Of a DNA stretch of 64,000 nt, positions 1-10,630 are shown piece by piece. The stretch's first letter is position 1. Every line of letters begins with the position of its first letter. Made by a program: the position numbers and the translations under genes. Source of the stretch: Lasiosphaeris hirsuta (lineage: Eukaryota; Ascomycota; Sordariomycetes; Sordariales; Lasiosphaeriaceae); assembly GCA_030549175.1 (NCBI GenBank), contig JAUKUA010000007.1, positions 2,108,001-2,172,000 on the forward strand, given 5' to 3'. The notes under the pieces were generated by a model. The model had not been told where the DNA came from. It made no database searches and worked only from the letters and a program-made list of their open reading frames with translations.

Positions 1-1
1 T

Positions 2-130
2 CGCGACCGCGAGTCGCTCGCGGATCTCTGGGCTGGCTTTCTTGAACGCAGTGTTGAGGAGATTGGGGCGCCGAGCCGCAAGAATAGCATGTCGAGCGTG
101 GCGACGAGGCCGGAGACGAGGGGGGTTTAG
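2..130 (+). CDS. 3' end of an unidentified protein (partial)
   Basis: An open frame enters from the left edge and runs 42 codons to a TAG at 128-130. The readable tail contains a stretch like ESLADLWAGFLE followed by a Ser/Thr/Arg-rich end, which looks like the disordered C-terminus of a larger protein. I do not recognise the family. Codon choice is GC-rich like the neighbours, and the frame closes just before untranslated-looking GT-rich sequence, which supports a real gene end. It could also be a chance frame because only 129 bases are visible. Confidence 0.4.
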   Translation, partial: RDRESLADLWAGFLERSVEEIGAPSRKNSMSSVATRPETRGV

Positions 131-765
131 GAGGCTCGTCTGGTCTAGTCTGGTCTAGCCTAGGGGTTTTAATGTGAGGCGGGGGAAAATTCTTTTGTAT
201 TGGGGGGGATATAAAATCACAGCGTTGCGGTTCGTTGTAACTTAGATGTATTGGTGGTGATGAGAGGGGTGGTGGGTTCAATGAAAGTTGGATTGGAGGG
301 GGCATTGCTTCTCGTTCGCCAGGAGCGGATGCCGTCGGGGACATAGAAGTAATCGTTTTGTTGTCCGTTCTGGCTTCTTGGTGAGGGGGGTCAGGCGACA
401 TTGCGGTGGCGTTTGATGCATGGGGGAGGAGACGTCTGGTCGGAAGAATAGATAAATACCATCCTCAAGAAGACTCTGGTTGGTCTTTTCTCTACGCGAG
501 ACTTCAAGTCCCGTTGGCTGTTGGCCTAAAATTAGTATCTTTGGGGGGTGTGTATGCTCTGAGTTGAAGCCTCTGTTGGGATATGTTTGCTGCTGTAGAG
601 AGGCCGCTTGAAGCCCGGCGAGATATATGAGAAGTCAACACAGGAAATATGCAACGACGTAGTAGCCGGGTGTTCAAATAGAGAAACGTCCTTTGATTCA
701 GCAGAAAAATGTCCAATGGCATGTCTAATGTAACAACTCGCTCCTAGGTAGAGCCACCGTTTCAA
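131..765. other. Convergent intergenic region
   Basis: Presumed 3' untranslated sequence shared by the partial gene on the left and the minus-strand membrane-protein gene. The short frames here have no recognisable protein features. I see no RNA gene. Confidence 0.5.
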
Positions 766-1884
766 TCACGACGGTTGTTGACCCGGCTTCAGCACAGCTT
801 CCGCGTATGCCTCGGCGTCCCTCGTTATGGTCTGCAAATCAATACGGTTCTGCACCGCATCATTCACACCCTCAATGACATCCCGCTCCTCCATCACCTC
901 CCGCATCAGCATCACCTCATGACCCCAGTACATGTTCCCGCGCGCACGCAGCTCGTCGTCTCGAATCGCCGTGTTCTTGACCACGCCCACCGCATTGAGC
1001 TTGCCCTTGATGCCGCTGAGCACCCGCACGGCGCTCTCAACCCGCTCCGCAGGCGTCGGCGCGCTCCCAAACGCGCGGTTCGTCGAGCTCAGGAACAGCA
1101 GCCACCCCAGCACACCATCCAGCGCGGCCAGCGCAACAGCCCGCCAGATCCGCGCCGTCCAGTAGAAGAAGTCAATGTCGCCTAGCCGCAGCGCCCGGCT
1201 GTTCAACTGGTAGTTGTACGTGCTCACGAGATAGACGTCAGCGACTGTGAGGACCACGCCAGCGATGGTGGCAACGGTGCGCCAGGCGGCGCCGTCGCGG
1301 CCGGTGACCAGACGGGAGGTGACGATGGCGATGACGGCGAGGTTGAGCAGGTGCGGCGCGACCAGGTCGGGGAGGGCGTACCACATGTAGGAGTTGGCGT
1401 CGTCGGACGAGCAGAAGGGGCACTCGGCGAGGGCGGACGGGCCGAACTGCAGGTAGAGCAGCCGGCTCTCGAGGTTGACAAAGCGGGCACGCAGGGCCAT
1501 GTCAGTGGCGCTCAGCGCGCCGTCGGGCCGCAGCGCGGCGAGACGCGTGAAGAGCACATCGGCGGGGATCTGCAGGCGCGACTGCGTTACGGCGAAGACG
1601 TTCTCGGGCGAGAGCATGGGCAGGGTGCGCAGCAGGAAGGAGACGGCGACGGCGAAAAGGAGGAGGAGCGCGCGCGCGACGGCTGGAGGGATGGGCTGGG
1701 GCTTGAGCCCGTGGGCGCCCGGGGCGTTCTTTGCGGCGCGGTAATAGCTGATGGCCTTGGGGACGAGCATGGGGCCGAAGAAGAGGAGGAGGGACTTGAT
1801 GCTAGGGAATGTGTTAGTCGTGAACGTGTTCAGCAGATCAGCACCTGGGAAGGGTATTTCTTACGTCCCCCATGGTATGGCCAT
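766..1884 (-). CDS. Conserved fungal multi-pass membrane protein, function unknown
   Basis: Two exons on the minus strand: 1865-1884 (20 nt, starting MAIPWG) and 766-1801, separated by a 63-nt intron with a GTAAGA donor and CTAG acceptor. The spliced product is 351 residues. Without the first exon the frame would begin inside a hydrophobic segment (SLLLFFGP), so the short exon is favoured. About five to six hydrophobic helices are visible: near residues 10-20, 45-65, 145-170, 180-200 and 220-245. They are followed by a hydrophilic C-terminal region of about 90 residues rich in charged helices. The loop after the second helix has a paired cysteine motif (CPFC). I do not recognise a named family; it looks like an ER or mitochondrial membrane protein conserved in filamentous fungi, but that is inference. 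Confidence 0.75.
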
Positions 1885-2600
1885 GATTTCTGTGTCTGGT
1901 ACCTCTTGAGAGGCTACCCAGTGTCGCGTTTGTAGGAGGGTGTCAACATGGAGGACTCAGCTCGAGCGCGGCTTTCTCCTTGTCACCTCGACAATTGGAG
2001 GATTGGAGATGCCAGATGGTCCTTTGCGATGCTGACGAGGCTGAGGGGTCCCCCACCACACGGCTCGCCTGCTTTTGATGGGTGGCGCCCGTGGCGCAAT
2101 ACTCCACTATCAATCTGACCAACTACGTCGGCCCGACGCCTGGCCTCTCAGCCTCGCCTCGAATTTTCCAGCGCCTATAAATAAATTTTTGCTTCCTTCC
2201 TCCCATCTCCCTCTTCCAACCTTCATCATCAGTAAACGAGATCTTCACCGACAACGGAAGACGCCCACAGCGGCTTTGTAATTATCATTCCCAGTCATAA
2301 TTCAAGATACGGCATTTACACTTGCCTCTTTACCACGGCATGTGCAAGCGATTCACGCAGTCGAAAAATCTGACCATGTTTGGCGCCTTCGAAGCTTTTG
2401 CGATCCCCTTCTTGGGACACTATGGTCGTGGAAGTCAAAAGGAAGCCTAGATCAAGCCCAAGTACTCTGCCAAGAGTCATCTCACCAGTGTTGCAGAGCT
2501 CTAGCTACGGCTATGAAGAACCTTGCGTCAAATGTTGAGAGACATCATAAACATCATAATATTTCTGTTGGGTATCCGTAGGATGGTTTCGCCAATCTAC
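1885..2600. other. Intergenic region with an unassigned plus-strand promoter
   Basis: Holds the promoter of the membrane-protein gene on the minus strand and the 3' side of GET1. It also contains a good TATA box facing right (2176-2185), followed by a pyrimidine-rich leader and a short interrupted frame at 2376-2516 (see the findings). No complete gene can be supported. Confidence 0.5.
2176..2185 (+). promoter_or_regulatory. TATA box without an assigned gene
   Basis: The sequence TATAAATAAA is followed by CT-rich sequence of the kind seen around fungal transcription starts. The nearest plus-strand protein frame is only 24 codons long (2376-2450). Confidence 0.4.
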
Positions 2601-3391
2601 CTATATGCAATGCGCATAGTTCTTCGTAGTTTCTCCAGCGCCTCCCGCCTTGGCCGCACCTGTGGGAACAGCCTGCTTCTGCGCCTTTACCCCAACCGCC
2701 GCGGCAAGCCCGTAGGCGGCCACCACCGTCTCAAAGATGAGGGTGATCATGCCTGTGCATGCCCACTGCCACACAACGATGCTGACACTTCCGATGGGCG
2801 CTCTCGGGAACGAGGCAAACCACTCAACGTAATACGGGAACCATCCATAAGGGAGCCAGAAAATGGGTTCCTTGGCGTACCAGAAAGGCAGGAACCACTG
2901 CACGCCCCTCGTAGAGATCAGGCGTGCCGTTGTGAGGTAGCTGTCAAACTTGGCTCGGGAGGCATCGAGAGCGGTTTCTGTAATGTCTTAGTATCCCACC
3001 GATTCGGAGCTTCCTGCTTGCGGTGTGCCACGTACTCTTCTTCTCTAGGCCCTCGAGCAACTTGTCATGCTGTCGGCGGAGCTTCGCCCACTTGGCGAAT
3101 TGGTCCTGGCTGCTGGTTGCCTGCAGCTCGCGCCGGATGGCGAGGTACTCCTTCTGTTTTTTCCGCTGGTCGGCGAACTCTTGGGCGATAGGTAGCGGAA
3201 GGCTAGTAACAGCGCGCCATATCTGAAATGTCGAGCTCTTGTGTCAGCAGCGCATTCAGGGCATCGTGAGATGGCGGGGAGGGGGGCACTCGGAAAAAAC
3301 GCACCAAGCTGTTGATGGTCGCGGCGCCGATCGAGTTGACGAGCTGGACGACCAGCTCGACGATAAGGATGGCGACCAGTAGGGAAGTCAT
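2601..3391 (-). CDS. GET1: GET1, membrane receptor subunit for tail-anchored protein insertion
   Basis: Get1 (WRB family) forms with Get2 the ER receptor that releases tail-anchored proteins from Get3. Three exons: 3305-3391, 3036-3222 and 2601-2977, joined in frame to 216 residues. The N-terminus is one membrane helix ([19 protein letters not shown]). A basic, Lys/Gln-rich coiled coil follows ([20 protein letters not shown], then [21 protein letters not shown]), which in the family grips Get3. After it come the family motif VQWFLPFWY, the conserved [12 protein letters not shown] segment and a final membrane helix. The unspliced frames look like two separate short proteins, which is only intron effect. 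It lies head to head with the PTAR1-like gene (422 bp apart). Confidence 0.93.
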
Positions 3392-3813
3392 CTTTTCGTT
3401 CGTGGGCGAGAAACAAGGACAGCTAGATGGCCGAGAGGAAAGCTATCATGGTATTTCAAGATCGGCGGCGGACTTCGTGGAAGAAAGAAACCCAATTATG
3501 ACGGAACTGCCAACTCACCAGACCACCAGCTGGCGCTAGCGGCGTGGCCGTTTGCACGAGGGTTGGGGTTAGCCCCCCACTTTGGACCCCAACTTGTGAC
3601 CCCAACTCCGGGCACCTTGGAGATGGCCAGTGACCAGAAACATTCGGTAGCTGGCTACCTATTCGTCCCAACATCGATGCCAGCTAGGCAAGCGCATTAC
3701 AACTTCCCAAACACACCCAGATACCTATTATATCTTTGATTTTTCAGTGGTGATCGTTCTCGAGGATTACACTTTCCCCCTTGATGGAATTGTGAATCAA
3801 CCCAGGCGCAAGA
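3392..3813. other. Divergent promoter region between GET1 and the PTAR1-like gene
   Basis: A 422-bp spacer that must serve both genes. No clear TATA box; the sequence near 3725-3735 is AT-rich (ATATCTTTGATTT). No gene is seen. Confidence 0.5.
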
Positions 3814-4803
3814 ATGTCACGAGCACTAGACAAGGATGTCGTGGCATCACTCAAGGCCGGCAGCCCCCTTGCGGCATTCCAGGCCATCTCTGAACTTCTT
3901 CGCTCACCACCAAACGGCGGTCTGCTTGAGCTTGAGATTCTCCCGACGACCCACCAGCTCCCCGAGGGACAGTTCGTGCTCCAAGACGGATGTGCTGCGG
4001 GAGTCTCCAAGCTCGGCCTGGTCCAAGCCTTTCTCGTTGCTCGGCCGATGCTAAAAGGCCATCTCGACGGGACGGCACCGCGGGCTATCGAGGAGTTATC
4101 TTCTGCGACGGCTATCATGTTGCTTATGGACCCAGAGCATCTCACGGCGGCCAACACGCGGAAGCGTCTACTTCAGGCGCGAATCGCGGGAGAACGTGAG
4201 AAGACAGATGTTATTCTCCATACCGAGAAGTTGTTTCTCGATAGCCTCCTCACCAGCAGGCTTCACCGGCATACGAAATCCCCGACGCTTTGGAGTCACC
4301 GACGATGGCTACTCCAGTTGTTTGTGTCGAAGGGTTTGCCGGTAGACGTGCTTCCAGATATCACCACGGTCGTCTTCGTAGCTGGAGAGAGACATCCACG
4401 CAATTATTATGCTTGGTGTCATGCTCGATATATTATGAGCCTGGAGGCAGGGAATTCCAACGACGAGGTCATGGCAGCAGTAAAGCAGTGGTCTTTCAAA
4501 CATCATACTGATATATCTGGGTGGTCTTTCTTGTACTTCCTGACCGGCTCCAACGCCTTCTCCGGTACGGCCGCCGGCTGTTCAACTTTTAGCGAAGTCA
4601 TTGAGCTTGCTAACTCGCTTCACCTCGCAAACGAGTCTATCTGGGTGTTTCTACGGACTTTGGCCGCTTCTGGCCTCGTGGGCGACGAGGAATACTCTCG
4701 GTTCCTGTCCGTTGGTCAGACTCTCATGGAGAGTTCAAGAATACCAACAGACCAAGAAGTGCTCCGTTCAGCTATGCAGTGGTGTGAGACATACCGGGTC
4801 TAG
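3814..4803 (+). CDS. Prenyltransferase alpha-subunit repeat protein (PTAR1/Ecm9-like)
   Basis: Single-exon gene of 329 residues. It carries PPTA-type repeats of the protein prenyltransferase alpha-subunit superfamily: a degenerate first repeat near residues 106-120 (DPEHLTAANTRKRLL), a good second at about 159-167 (LWSHRRWLL) and a third at about 197-207 (NYYAWCHARYI). Free-standing proteins with these repeats form the PTAR1 family (Ecm9 in yeast), which acts in Rab geranylgeranylation-type enzymes in animals; the fungal role is not established. The repeats are fewer and the sequence is shorter than a true farnesyl/geranylgeranyl transferase alpha subunit, so I prefer PTAR1-like. The start ATG follows a short AT-rich leader and no intron is needed. 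Confidence 0.85.
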   Translation: MSRALDKDVVASLKAGSPLAAFQAISELLRSPPNGGLLELEILPTTHQLPEGQFVLQDGCAAGVSKLGLVQAFLVARPMLKGHLDGTAPRAIEELSSATAIMLLMDPEHLTAANTRKRLLQARIAGEREKTDVILHTEKLFLDSLLTSRLHRHTKSPTLWSHRRWLLQLFVSKGLPVDVLPDITTVVFVAGERHPRNYYAWCHARYIMSLEAGNSNDEVMAAVKQWSFKHHTDISGWSFLYFLTGSNAFSGTAAGCSTFSEVIELANSLHLANESIWVFLRTLAASGLVGDEEYSRFLSVGQTLMESSRIPTDQEVLRSAMQWCETYRV

Positions 4804-7800
4804 GCTTAGCTGAGCAGCGCAGCGGAGATAAAGAGAACAAGAAACCACTGTGGCATGTTCCACTTGTGCTGTGCTATCACAACGCCGACGGGAAGACACC
4901 TGTGGCACAATGGTCAAAGAGCAACCGAATCCTGGTCCTAGTCAAGACTATTCCCGGCAAACCACCTACGACATTGTTGAGATGGTGTCTGCGGAATACA
5001 TAATCACCAACCGAAGCAAGCCTGCGTAATGGGCTTTCTACATCGCGCAATGCCGAGTGTGCACAGCGCGGGAGGAGGACAGCACAGCGGTGGCTGTTTG
5101 CTGTTGGATGGCGTCACATTCGCGAGGTCAGATCTCAGATGCAGCCAAAGTCCATTCGGAGGCTTGGTCCCTGGATAAGATGGGTAATAAGGGGGGTGGT
5201 CTGAGCAGTAGTGTGCCGGCCTTCAACACGGACACTATGTTCACAACCTTCCAAGTACCAATTGAGTCCCCTGAGTTGTTCGAACCCATCCCAACCCCTT
5301 CGAGAGGCAGGTGTCTAGTCCCCTAAGCTCCGTGCCAAAGCCTGGACCCCAAGGGACGATGTCTACGCGCGTGCGAATATAGAACGTAGCCGTTGCAGAC
5401 ACGGGGAGAAATAGCCGGCGGTGGGAGTTGTTTCTAAATGGGTTGGAAAATAATGAGAGCCGCAATTTAGCGCTGCAGTGTGCCTCTCGTCAAATACACA
5501 GGATGGCTAGCCTACACGGGGTATCATGGAGCGCTCAAAGGTCCTACGTCCTGGTAATGTCGGGTAGTGACGCGCACCATTTCAGCCGAGAACAGAGCTC
5601 TCGATTTGGTGACCAACGTCGACATTTTCAAACAAGAGCTTCTTGCCCGAGGTAACGGCGAGTTGGACGAAACCACATCTGCCTTGATTCATGTGTGCAA
5701 GTGGACTCGGCGGTCCCTTCCCGTGGATTCTAAGGAGATTTGATCAATGATATTTCAGAGGAAGTGGCAAGGTTGCCAAGTTTGTCCTGACTTGTGCTGA
5801 CGGCAAGGCGTTCTCCCCAGAGACAGCTTTCGGTTTGTTGGTTTCCCAAAACGCAAGACATCTGCAAGCCAGAGGCGGTTGAAACATTTCTTTGTCTTGC
5901 GATGACCGATTGATCGCAAAGCACGTGTCGCCGAGTCTCCTGGCGCCGAACAAAGCACGTCCGGGCCTCAAGTCGATGGCCGATTGGCCAGTCGTTTGTC
6001 GTTTGGCTGGTGGGTTGGGTGCTTGGCAGTTCCCGAACCAGGTTCCATTTATTGTCTAGCGCGGCGCTTTGGGAAGCCCCTGTCTTTGCACCACACCACC
6101 ACCCCTGGCCCCTCAATTCGCTCAATCTGGACCGTTCAGGAGACGATCCCTGGGTGTTTGCCGGGTGTTCGACCTGGGTTGCGAGTCGGCGGGAGAGCCA
6201 GTGAGGAGCGATGTCGAATAACTCGATGCATAATGTGGGTGCGAGCTGGGCGCTCGAGGCTGGCTGAGGACGATGCCCACCTCGTTTTTGCCGTCATTTA
6301 ATGGCTTCGAAGTCTTCGCCCTCCCGTGGTCTCCATTGAATCCATCAAGTTGACTCGTGACGCTCGTGGGGCCGCAGTGGAATGGCCGGGAGCTGGTGGA
6401 TGACTGAGATTGGACTGAGGGTAAACGACGCACAGGCGCTGGGGCTGCAGAGCTTGTTCGACGCCTCGACCCAATCGCAAAGTGGACGTGCGGGTTGGAC
6501 AGGGGCAGGGGTTCTAGCCAAATGAGCAGATCATTCTTTCAAAGAGGCAAGTCCATCTGCCCAAGACTTTTTATGAACACCAAAGCCGAGATATCGCTGC
6601 CGGTTGCTGTGCGGCTGGCCAGCTGTCCACGATCTGCTTGGCAGCCCATCTGCCACCATCCACTTCCCCAGGTTGCGACGTTTGCGACGCTGTCTCGGGG
6701 CAAGCCCAGTAGGTTTTGGCGCGCAACGGGGCACCTGGGCACACACATCTTCTCCGCACCTGCCAGCTGTCCGACCTGTCCTCGGCGCGAGACCACCTGC
6801 GATTTTTGCACTACACTGCGTCCCCGTTGTGTCTCCATCGTCACTTTGCAACCCCGGCAGCAGCGGGCATTTGTGAGAGGCCGCTGCGAAGAATTCTCCT
6901 GAGTGTCAATTGCAGATAGCCTGGGTAACAGATGAGCAAGGCTAACTGGTTGCGGCAAAGACCCTCTCTCGTTTCTCTGCTCTCGCTGCGTTGCTGCAGC
7001 GGCGGATATTGCAGTTCGTGGTCGCGAGTGCGCCATGGAGCCATGGACAGCCACACTTTGTCTATCCCTACCATGCATCCCTACCCCCCCCCCCCCTCCC
7101 AATGGGGTAAGAGGTTGCAGGTAGGTTGCGGGTTGCATAGCGATCCCGTCTTTGGTCTTTCTCACCTTCCGGCCATCCATTATTTTGCCCTTTCATGCCG
7201 TTACCCCCCTTCTCCGCCCAACGTCAAATTCTCCTGCTTCTTGCGCTCGCTTGTCCTTCATCTCCTCCTGACTTGTTATGGTCTCTGAGGGCTTTGGATT
7301 TTTGTTGTTTCCTACTCGCGGAAACATTTTTCTTTTTGTATCCAAAAAAAAAAAAAAGAGCTCATCAACTCGCATCCATCGTGTCGCCTCCCGTTTTCGT
7401 ATCTTGCATATCATCCACCCGGCCGACTCGCCCGCCATTTTCGATACGACACACTTCCGACTTGTATAATATTTCGTCACTTTCCTAAGCTCGCAATACG
7501 TCTTGTCGCTGTTCCAAGACCCGCTATTTAGTCGTCATCGTCGTTATACGGCAGCTACTCCAATGCGGCCTACTTAATCAATAATCACCCTAATATCCCA
7601 CCCTCGGTGCCAGAGTCCGGTACTCTAGGTCTCTCAATTGGCGGCAATCAGACCTTTCCGGCTTCGTCAACTCTCTGCCTGGCACCGAACACACCCGGTG
7701 GAAAAATCTTTAGCCTCATGCCCGCAGCCTCCCGTCCTTGCAACCCCGTTCAAACTTCCGGAAACCAGCTTGTAGTGTATACAGGACACCAACCCCCGAG

Positions 7801-7859
7801 CGACTGACGTAGATCCCGGAAGCAGTTGGTGCGGGAGTGGTTGAGGGTGCAGGTGTTGC
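4804..7859. other. Long gene-free region, leader and promoter of the aspartic protease
   Basis: About 3 kb with no frame I can support. The last 800 bp are strongly pyrimidine-biased: a C-tract at about 7086-7099, many CTT/TCC runs and an A14 tract near 7346-7359, a typical composition for long 5' leaders of Sordariomycete genes. Frames near 5730-6125, 6495-6902 and 6539-7180 have low-complexity, family-less translations and are left out. Confidence 0.5.
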
Positions 7860-9597
7860 GTGTTCAATATGCTAGGAGTCGCTCTGCTCCTGCAGCTGAC
7901 GCTATGGGTTGCCACAATTCAAGCATTTTACATCTGGTATCCGCCAGGAGGGGATTCCGGCTCCCACTCGAGGAGGGATGTTGATGGTCCATATCGCTCG
8001 GCCGAGCGTGATGCCCGGCCGGCGGGGGCCGTCACATACGACCTCTTCCAAAGGGCTCCCAGCGTACGTCTCATTTGCGAATACCACGCTGGATTATGTG
8101 TTATCATACCCAACCCACCCCATGATTCCGGCCTAATGGTACTCGTTCTTGTGTTTGTGTTTGTGCTGACAAGCGTTTGATTAGCCTGACGAAAACGCAG
8201 CCAGTAGGACTGCCCGGGCCCACCGAGTGGCCGGCCGGCTTGCTCACAAGTACGCGCCATTGGAGGTTTTGAGAGCTGGACGCCACCCCCAGCTGATTGG
8301 CAGAACGAACCGATATTCTATTGTTACACCTGCTCCCCCCACCGCAGATAATAGCGCTGGTATCTTCCAAGATGGGTCCGACTTTTCGTATTTTATCGAG
8401 GCCAAATTTGGCTCCTCCAAGAAGTCGATGTATATGCTGCTGGATTCTGGTGCTGCATCAACATGGGTCATGGGCTCGACATGCAGGTCGACTGCCTGTG
8501 AACAACACACAACATTCGGACCGGATGATTCAGAGACATACGAGGCCAACAACAAAAACTTCTCGATCGCGTACGGTCTAGGCAAGGTGAGCGGCGAAAT
8601 TGTCCGCGATTCCATCACGGTTGCAGGGACCACACTCGCCATGACGTTTGGCGCGGCCAACGAGACGTCTGACGACTTCACCCACTTCCCCTTTGACGGC
8701 ATCCTCGGTCTTTCAATGGGGAAGGGAGCGACCGACAACTTTATGGGCCTCATGATGGAGAATAAGGTGCTCGACGCAAGGATCGTCAGTGTCACCCTTG
8801 GTCGGTTCTCGGACGGAACAAATGGCGGCCAGGTCACATTTGGAGGTGTTGATAAATCCAAGTTCACCGGCGACATCACATATACAACAGTTTCGGGCAA
8901 GGGTGGTGGTGACTGGACCATTCCGATGGACAATGTTGGCTACAACGGCAAGAAATCCGCGGTCACTGGAAAACTTGCCTACATCGACACCGGTACGTCG
9001 TATGTCTTTGGGCCCGAGGAGGACGTGGCGGCGCTTCACAAGGTCATCCCCGGGGCCACGTCCTCGGATGGTGTCACATACACGGTTCCGTGCAGCAGCA
9101 ACGAGCCCTTGACGGTCACATTTTCTGGGGTTACCTACGATATCTCCCCCAAGGATTGGATGTCGAAACATAACGGCAATTGCGTGAGCAATATTTATGG
9201 GCACGCAGTAGTTAACGACTCATGGCTGCTCGGCGACCTTTTCCTGAAGAACGTTTACAGCGTTTTTGACGCGGATCAGACCCGCATCGGCTTTGCTAAG
9301 AAGCCTCCCATCCCCAAGGACGCACCGACGGCGACGCTTATCGGTGGGCCGGTTTCGTCCACAGTTGAGGCTGGTGCGACCACTCCTTCCACCAGTCCCA
9401 TTACACCGGGGCAAGGCGATGCCGACTCAACCGCCTCAGCTGCTGGTCTTACCGGTGGGGAACCAGGAGCGACGGGTACGGCTGGGACGGCGAAGCCACG
9501 GCCGACAGGGACACAAGTCTCCCCAGGAGATCAGCTTGAGAGCAGTGTATTTGTTACAAGCCTGTGTATTGTTGCTGTTCTGGCTTTGGTTGCATGA
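7860..9597 (+). CDS. GPI-anchored aspartic endopeptidase (yapsin/OpsB type)
   Basis: Secreted pepsin-family (A1) protease, probably held at the plasma membrane or wall. Exons 7860-8063 and 8185-9597 give 538 residues; the 121-bp intron has a GTACGT donor and TTAG acceptor. There is a signal peptide (residues about 1-22, ending near TIQA) and a propeptide with basic residues. Both catalytic motifs are intact: LLDSGAAST with Asp at about 155, and YIDTGTSYV with Asp at about 336. The flap-region Tyr and the FDGILGLS core are also present. After the catalytic domain comes a Ser/Thr/Gly/Pro-rich stalk of about 90 residues and a hydrophobic tail (SLCIVAVLALVA) typical of a GPI-attachment signal. 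An in-frame second ATG lies three codons downstream of the first; either start would keep the signal peptide. Confidence 0.92.
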
Positions 9598-10630
9598 TAG
9601 TTGTCATGATCAATAGTACTTGGTACTATGCACAAACAAAAGTACGGTCTCTCCTTGTGGTGTCGCAAGGTGATGAGCACATGAAGAAAAAAACCATCAT
9701 TGGGTCTGCGGCTCTTGGATACAGCCGCGGTGAGCCCGCCTAATACATGTCACGAGTGCATCTGTCCTGGTTTCTTTTTCATTCGCATTTGCATCGAAGA
9801 GTAGCACTGGTTGAGTTGGAAGTTTATGGATACCCCGAAGTGGAGGAGTGGAACAAAAACTGCGTCGAGCTCTAGGATCAAATGAGGGGGCTTTTGGTTA
9901 TGCCCCCATTTTTTGAATTGTACCGCCATGTAATTAACTATAGGATTTGAGACGGTGACGACTTCATCTGAATGGAATGAAGCAAAACAAAACACAAGTC
10001 AGGCTTAGTCGTTGTCGCACGTTTCTTGCATGGCCTGCTATTCTGGTTTTTTTTTTTCAAACTTTCGTTTCAAGCCCAGGTCCCGCTACGTGGTTTGGCT
10101 CGGTGCAAGTGATGTGATGAAGGTAATCTGAGAGAGGCTGAGAAACTTATTGGCATGGGCACGGGGCGTGGATCAGAGTTGCGAGGAGAACTTCCTCAGT
10201 TTTGGACCAGTCAAATGCAAAGGGCAGCAGCCTTAGGACTGATCCATAGCCTTCCCCTGATTTTATACCCCTGCATCACATGACGGGACGGCAGGGGTAG
10301 TGCCAATTAGCTGCTATTGGCAATTGCCTGGGCCGCAGCTTCAAGGCCGTTCTCAACACCTGCAGATCTGGAAACAGCAACGGCCTCTCTCTTTAATTTT
10401 TTTTTCTTTTCGCTCTGCTCTCATGCGTCAAGATAAATAATCATAATATTGCAGCCTACATCTCCAGCTATCCCTGAGTCACTCGCTCGCTTCCAAGAAC
10501 AAAGAACAGTCAGCCAGACAGACGATCAGACAGTCAGCAACCCCCCCAGGGCTTGCAAAGCTTCAGGGGACGCTAGGGACACGTAGAGGGCTGCTCTGCT
10601 AAAGATGCCCTGAGGCGCAAACCAGCAGCC
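9598..10630. other. Intergenic region
   Basis: 3' region of the protease and promoter/leader of the amino acid transporter. It is AT-richer than the genes, with T-tracts near 10048 and 10398. No supported gene. Confidence 0.5.
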
